Below are positions 59,349 through 64,000 of a DNA stretch of 64,000 bases, in pieces. How positions within the stretch are numbered: position 1 is the stretch's first letter; each line of letters begins with the position of its first letter. Below the pieces are notes generated by a model that saw only the letters and a list, made by a program, of their open reading frames with translations, was not told the origin of the DNA and made no database searches. The DNA comes from Caprimulgus europaeus. Its lineage: Eukaryota; Chordata; Aves; Caprimulgiformes; Caprimulgidae. The position numbers and the translations under genes were made by a program. The DNA lies in NCBI GenBank assembly GCA_907165065.1, contig OU015532.1, positions 45,176,839 through 45,240,838 on the forward strand, written 5' to 3'.

Positions 59349-59855
59349 TGTCCTGGTTTGTAACTCGGACAGAGCTGGGTTTATTTTTAGCAGCTAGGAC
59401 AGCGCTGGGGTTTGGGTTCAGCTGGGATTTGTTATGAGAAGAACGTTGATAACAGAATGATGTTTTCAGTTGTCACTGGAAGGCGAAGGACTCTGTGTTT
59501 TGCTGGTCTGCAGGTGCAAGGTCTAAGGGGGTGAGGAATATTTAAATTAATGAGCTAAATTGACATTTGGCTCTGCCAAGGGGCTGTTCCATCTCCTGTC
59601 CCCCATGGGCAGGAGATCCATGAGGGGCTCTTCCATCACTGGGTGTCACTCATTTGCATATTTTATTACTGTTATTATATTTATTATTTTAATATCATTA
59701 TTATTTTAAGTTTTATTCAATTTCAATTCATAAATTGTTCTTATCTCACCCTACCAGTCTCCTTACCCTTGCCCCCCAATCCTCTCCCCTCTCCCCTGTG
59801 GTGGGGACTGAGCGAGGGGCTGTCAGCCCAGTGCCAGCCCAGTGAAACCAGCACA
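59349..59855 (+). mobile_element. Second LTR of the same family, internally shortened (507 bp)
   Basis: Starts tgtcctggtttgtaactcgg, ends cagtgaaaccagcaca. It lines up with the 57.6-kb LTR through ctgccaaggggctgttccat and the terminal 150 bp. It lacks the CpG-rich central block (about 130 bp between ggggctcttcc and gtgtcactcatt) and the hexamer expansion. Flanking bases tcaag (left) and ccata (right) do not match, so no target-site duplication is visible. Confidence 0.87.
59591..59617. repeat. Hairpin shared by both LTRs (copy 2)
   Basis: Same 27-bp sequence as 57836-57862, fully identical although surrounding LTR sequence has diverged. Confidence 0.8.
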
Positions 59856-61799
59856 CCATAACAGCTTCAAAGTTGCAATGCCATTGATAAATGCAGGGCA
59901 AAAGCACACTCAAGAGATAACAAAACACCTTCTAGGAAGTTCTGAGAAGCACATGGAAACCAAGCAAGAGGCTGTGAACTGTCATCTCCCAGAAATACAA
60001 TGCTGCTTCAACCTCACAAGGTTTATATCCATTAGGAATAGATTTAGACTGAGCCTTCAAATCCAAAGCGTGACACAGAGCTCCTGCCCCTTTCCTTTCT
60101 GTACTGAGAGCTGCAAACACTCCTCTCCTTTACAAGGACCTCAGAGCTCAAACCTGTTTTACCTATCGTGATGACTGGGATGCTTGCCCTCATAAATAAT
60201 TTCACTCATTTGATTTAATATCCCACTTGAAGTCCCATTTGTATGTTTTCTTGGCTTCTTTTTCTCCCTGACATCTGTGCCAATTTCTCCATATCATCTG
60301 GCTCCAAGAGCCCTCCCAAGCTCCCGTAACTGATTGACTAGAGACAGATTTTGCATGGAAGCTCAGAGACAGAGCAGGCAGTGCAGGGGGAAAGCAGGAG
60401 CTGGGCTGCATGGGGCTCACAGGGAGCTGCAAGCAGTGGAAGCACCTATCTGGGACTGAGAAGAGCCCACACACTGGCCCAGAGCTGGCTCCAAACCTGG
60501 ATTCCCTCCACAGATTTGTTGCTGTGTCAATGTGATGCTCAGCACTTCAGAGAAAACTGGAATGTCTGGATGTGGGCCAAGCTCCCTCCAAAGTCTCTGA
60601 AAGTCCTGGGAGAAGATGAAACTACAGCTACCTCCAGTTTTCAGTACACAGCATGTTTTCCATGCATCCATCTTTTAAGAAAGACTGAAGGCAACAGAAA
60701 ATTGGCCCTGAAACCTCCAGCAGCATCAGGAAGAAGGGAAAGGGGATATTTTGTTTGCTTTGTTAGCACTGGAGAAGAGAAGAACAAGAGTCATGCCTGC
60801 AGTTAGTTTGGCAGAAGATAGAGGATCAGGTGCTGGTCACCACACACATGTCAAGCTGAGGCAGTGTGACCCAACCTGAAGATGGTTGGATGTGTCCACA
60901 CAGAGCTGTGTCAGCACTGGTCAGCCTTTCAACTGCACTTAGCAGGAGCCTGGTGTGGCTTCAGAACCAGACTGGGTGAGATTGGGCAGAACCAGCAGCT
61001 GAATTTCTGGACTTAGTTTCTAGACACAGTCAACAGGATGCTCATGGGATGGAGTGAAGAAGGGAATTGTCCTCTGTACAACAGGAGGTCTTCCAAACCT
61101 CCTATTATGTGAAGACTGAATTCTAATCTATTTTTAGACATTTCTACCCCCCAAAAAATCCCAACAACAGCTCAAAACTAAACAGAAGGCTCTGTATGTC
61201 TTGAACAAAGATGCAACCAGGATTTGTTTTCTTTCTGGAGAGAGAGGTAAATAAGTGGGGTAATCTCAATGGTCATCTGGCCAGGAGTGACCAGACTTCT
61301 ACAAGCCCATTTGTCTGGAAACCACAACAGTAGTGCCAAGGGCAAAGATCTCCAGGAGCAGCTTCCAGACAGGAGATGACATTGTCCCCAGGGCTTCCAT
61401 TGTTCCATGAAGATGGCAGCTGGCCTGAGCTGGGAGCAACACGGGATCCAGGACAATGCAGTGGGGTTGGTCCCAACATCTCATGCTGGTTTGCTTCCTC
61501 CTGCTTCTGCAATTCAGACTCCCCAGCAGCTCTCCTGTCAGCACAGCACCACTGCCACAGCCCCACACGTTATGTCTCCTCACACGTGGTGGGTTATACC
61601 CACAGCAGCTTGGGAACCTGTATCTCAGAGGGCTTCCTGTTTGAAAGGACACATATCCAACCAGTCTGGAAATCACAACCATCAGGTGTCATCTCTGAAA
61701 CTGCCAAGTCTTAGGGCACCTTCCTTCTTTCCTGTCTGAATGTAAAACTAAAAGCATCTTTTACCCAATACTCCTACATTCATTAATGACCAGGACTGT
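59856..61799. other. Unique sequence, no gene seen
   Basis: About 1.9 kb. Overlapping open frames at 60351 (+, 151 codons) and 61299-61682 (-, 127 codons) lack family features. No repeat recognised. Confidence 0.4.
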
Positions 61800-62379
61800 G
61801 GTCAGTAGGTCAAGAGAGGTTCTTCTTCCCCTCTACTCTGCCCTGGTGAGGCCACATCTGGAATATTGTGTCCAGTTCTGGGCCCCACAGTTCAAGAAGG
61901 ACAGGGAGCTGCTTGAGAGAGTCCAGCACAGAGCCACCAAGATGATGAAGGGAGTGGAGCATCTCCCTGATGAGGAAAGGCTGAGGGAGCTGGGGCTCTT
62001 TAGCTTGGAGAAGAGGAGGCTGAGGGGGGACCTCATTAATGTTTATAAATATTTGAAGGGTGAGTGTCAGGAGGATGGGGCCAGGCTCTTCACAGTGGTG
62101 TCCAATGGTAGGACAAGGGGCAATGGGTATGAGCTGGAACACAGGAGGTTCCACTTAAATTTGAGGAGGAACTTCTTTACTGTGAGGGTGACAGAGCCCT
62201 GGGACAGGCTGCCCAGGGAGGGTGTGGAGTCTCCTTCTCTGGAGACATTCAAGACCCGCCTGGACGCCTTCCTGTGTGATCTCATCTGGGTGTTCCTGCT
62301 CCAGCAGGGGGATTGGACTGGATGATCTTTCGAGGTCCCTTCCAATCCCTGACATTCTGTGATTCTGTGATTCTGTGAC
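61800..62379 (+). mobile_element. CR1 LINE, longest copy in the window, with open ORF2 C-terminus
   Basis: Starts within ORF2 at ggtcagtaggtcaagagagg and runs unbroken to the tail gacattctgtgattctgtga then ttctgtgact, with three tail units. An open frame (61786-62325) encodes about 170 residues of the reverse-transcriptase C-terminal region. It begins near [20 protein letters not shown], where the family has its conserved [12 protein letters not shown] motif, and continues through [12 protein letters not shown] and [20 protein letters not shown] to the stop just upstream of ggatgatctttcgagg. The catalytic RT core and endonuclease are absent by 5' truncation, so it cannot move by itself. The uninterrupted frame and tidy tail suggest a relatively recent insertion. 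Confidence 0.96.
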
Positions 62380-63228
62380 TGGGTTCTGGACCAATGATGT
62401 CTGTGGTTCCTCATGTATTTACTGGTGCTCTGTGGAGGGTACCTTGGTCACCTGGGTAAGGGTCAGATCTCATCATTCTCTCAACACACTAGCTTGTGGG
62501 AAAAACAGCTATAAAGACAGTAAACCTTGTCCTCATGTTGGTTTGTCAGGTGGACAACTTCAGGGTGGATGGAAGAGAGCGAGAGAAGGAAGAAGAACCA
62601 CAGTCAGGAATGGGAAGAAGCACGAGATAGGTGCTATAGCACTCTCAGGTGCTATATTGAGATCTGAGGCAAATGAGGGAGCTGCTCCTAAACTCTTGAA
62701 TTAGACCAATCATACTAAATTTATGGGAATGCAGAAAAACCAGTGGCACCCGTTGGTGCCTCTTGCCAGCTGTGGGCTTGCCAGGGCCGTTTTTAGAGCA
62801 GAGGGAGGAAGTTACACACGGGCTCACACTTCTTCCTCTTCCCTTTCACTCAGTGGCAGGCTCCAGGCAAAAATGCTTTTGGGTAGAGGAGGTTCATCTT
62901 CTACATTTATGGGGTGCATGCAAACCAGCTCAACAAACACTCTCAAGTTTGATCCAAAAAGGACTTGATCACAGGATGTTCTTCATCCAAAACTCACTTA
63001 AAACATGTGTGGTCCCGTGGTCTATGCTGGTTCAGACTTTGATGGATCAGGAAGGGAGCAGTGGTGAGCAGGACATGTAATCTACCCATCTTATGTCCAG
63101 AGGGACAACTTATGCATCTCCAAGCATGACTGAGGCTGGAGGATGCCTTGCAATGTCACACTTGGGGCATGCACAGGTACACTGGACTGCGTCCTCCCTG
63201 GCTATACCCAAAGCCACGTACTTTCACT
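62380..63228. other. Unique sequence, no gene seen
   Basis: No exon or repeat recognised. Confidence 0.4.
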
Positions 63229-63402
63229 GAGTCACAGCATGGTGGGGGTTGGAAGGGACCTCAGGAGATCATCCAGTCCAACCCCCCTGCCACAGCAGGT
63301 TCTCTACACCAGGTTGCACAGGAAAGTGTCCAGGTGGGTTTGAACATCTCCAGAGATGGAGACTCCACACCCTCTCTGGGCAGCCTGTCCCGGTGCTTCC
63401 TT
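63229..63402 (-). mobile_element. CR1 LINE 3' fragment, antisense
   Basis: gagtcacagcatggtggggg then ttggaagggacctcaggaga; 'ctacaccaggttgcacagga' matches the copy at 1612 almost base for base. It is 5'-truncated after ctgtcccggtgctt. Confidence 0.93.
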
Positions 63403-64000
63403 CAGGTTCCCTTCCTTACCATAGAGACATCCCTCAGAGGAGAGCTTACCAATAATCCCAGACTTCAGAAGAAGTATTTATGTCTTTAGAGTTGAAAATG
63501 CTGGAATGCTGCCAGATCAGCTCGAAAATGCTGTCAGATCAGAGCAAACAGTGCTGGAATGACTAAGGGCTACACACGTGATGTGTCCGTGCTCCTTCTT
63601 GAAACCAGAATTCTCCATTTTCTCAAAGATCTTCAATTTCCTAAAGCTCCTGCTCTTCCCTCGCAGGAGGAACCCTGCCAGGCTCCCAGAGTAACCTGAA
63701 AAAAGAAGTTTCAATCAGTCTGAGTACTCAAATAACCCACAAATTCATGAAACAAAACGTGACAAAGGCAATAAAAGTTTCTGTCTTGTACCTGATCTCT
63801 AGTGTCCAAGTGCTCTCCTGACACCACTGATACCCACAGGTGAAGAAATGAGAGTTACAGGATATCTGGAAACATGCAGTTTAAGCAGCTAACATAAATT
63901 GCCATTGAGATGGGACTAACACCTCCTGGGCTATTTGGAACACCCCTCCACAGGTGCTGTGCCAACTGTGCATGGTCTAAAGGGTTACCATCAGATCTGA
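63403..64000. other. Unique sequence to the window end
   Basis: Contains a small repeat (aaaatgctg-xx-cagatcag type, near 63496-63543). Nothing else is recognised. Confidence 0.4.

Noticed and set aside
57592..59855. The two LTRs as 5' and 3' ends of one provirus
   Set aside because: The first LTR has its own target duplication on both sides and the 1-kb interval shows no retroviral coding sequence.

Overview
The window looks like bird nuclear DNA. There are no bacterial-style gene arrays, the bulk sequence is poor in CpG, and about 21 fragments of the avian CR1 LINE are scattered through it. By my boundary estimates the CR1 fragments cover roughly 9 % of the window. Most are 5'-truncated copies ending in the diagnostic tail motif attctatga/attctgtga. 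Two solo-LTR-like copies of an avian endogenous retrovirus family lie near the right end. CR1 density and the mix of at least four subfamilies suggest a neoavian bird; I cannot name the species. I found no protein-coding exon whose product I recognise. Most of the window is best read as intronic or intergenic sequence.

Layout. 1-15.5 kb: mostly unique sequence with three antisense CR1 fragments and a visible excess of A over T on the + strand. About 15.53-16.25 kb: a strong CpG island. It carries a TATA-like box and a good splice donor, both reading on the minus strand, so it is my best candidate for the promoter and first (probably 5'UTR) exon of a gene or lncRNA running leftwards. 16.4-31 kb: CR1 clusters, including two head-to-tail CR1 pairs, a 113-bp tandem duplication and a 165-bp dispersed duplication. 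32-33 kb: a 445-bp GAAA-type polypurine tract followed by an AT-rich inverted repeat. 35-36.5 kb: a tail-to-tail CR1 pair next to a second, weaker CpG-rich block. 40.0 kb: a 22-bp-period polypyrimidine tract. 44.7 kb: a perfect 13-bp hairpin. 46.37-46.74 kb: a 39-bp minisatellite. 47.16 kb: a 40-bp perfectly alternating purine/pyrimidine tract. 57.6-59.9 kb: two related solo-type LTRs in the same orientation, the first with a clean 5-bp target-site duplication. 61.8-62.4 kb: the longest CR1 copy, still carrying an open C-terminal piece of its reverse-transcriptase ORF.

The sequence gives no grounds for claiming a new gene system. What stands out is architectural: the minus-strand promoter with a coincident skew change, repeated CR1-into-CR1-tail arrangements, the LTR pair with structural differences, and several sequences able to form non-B DNA. 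Boundaries of repeats are estimates by eye; no search or alignment program was run.
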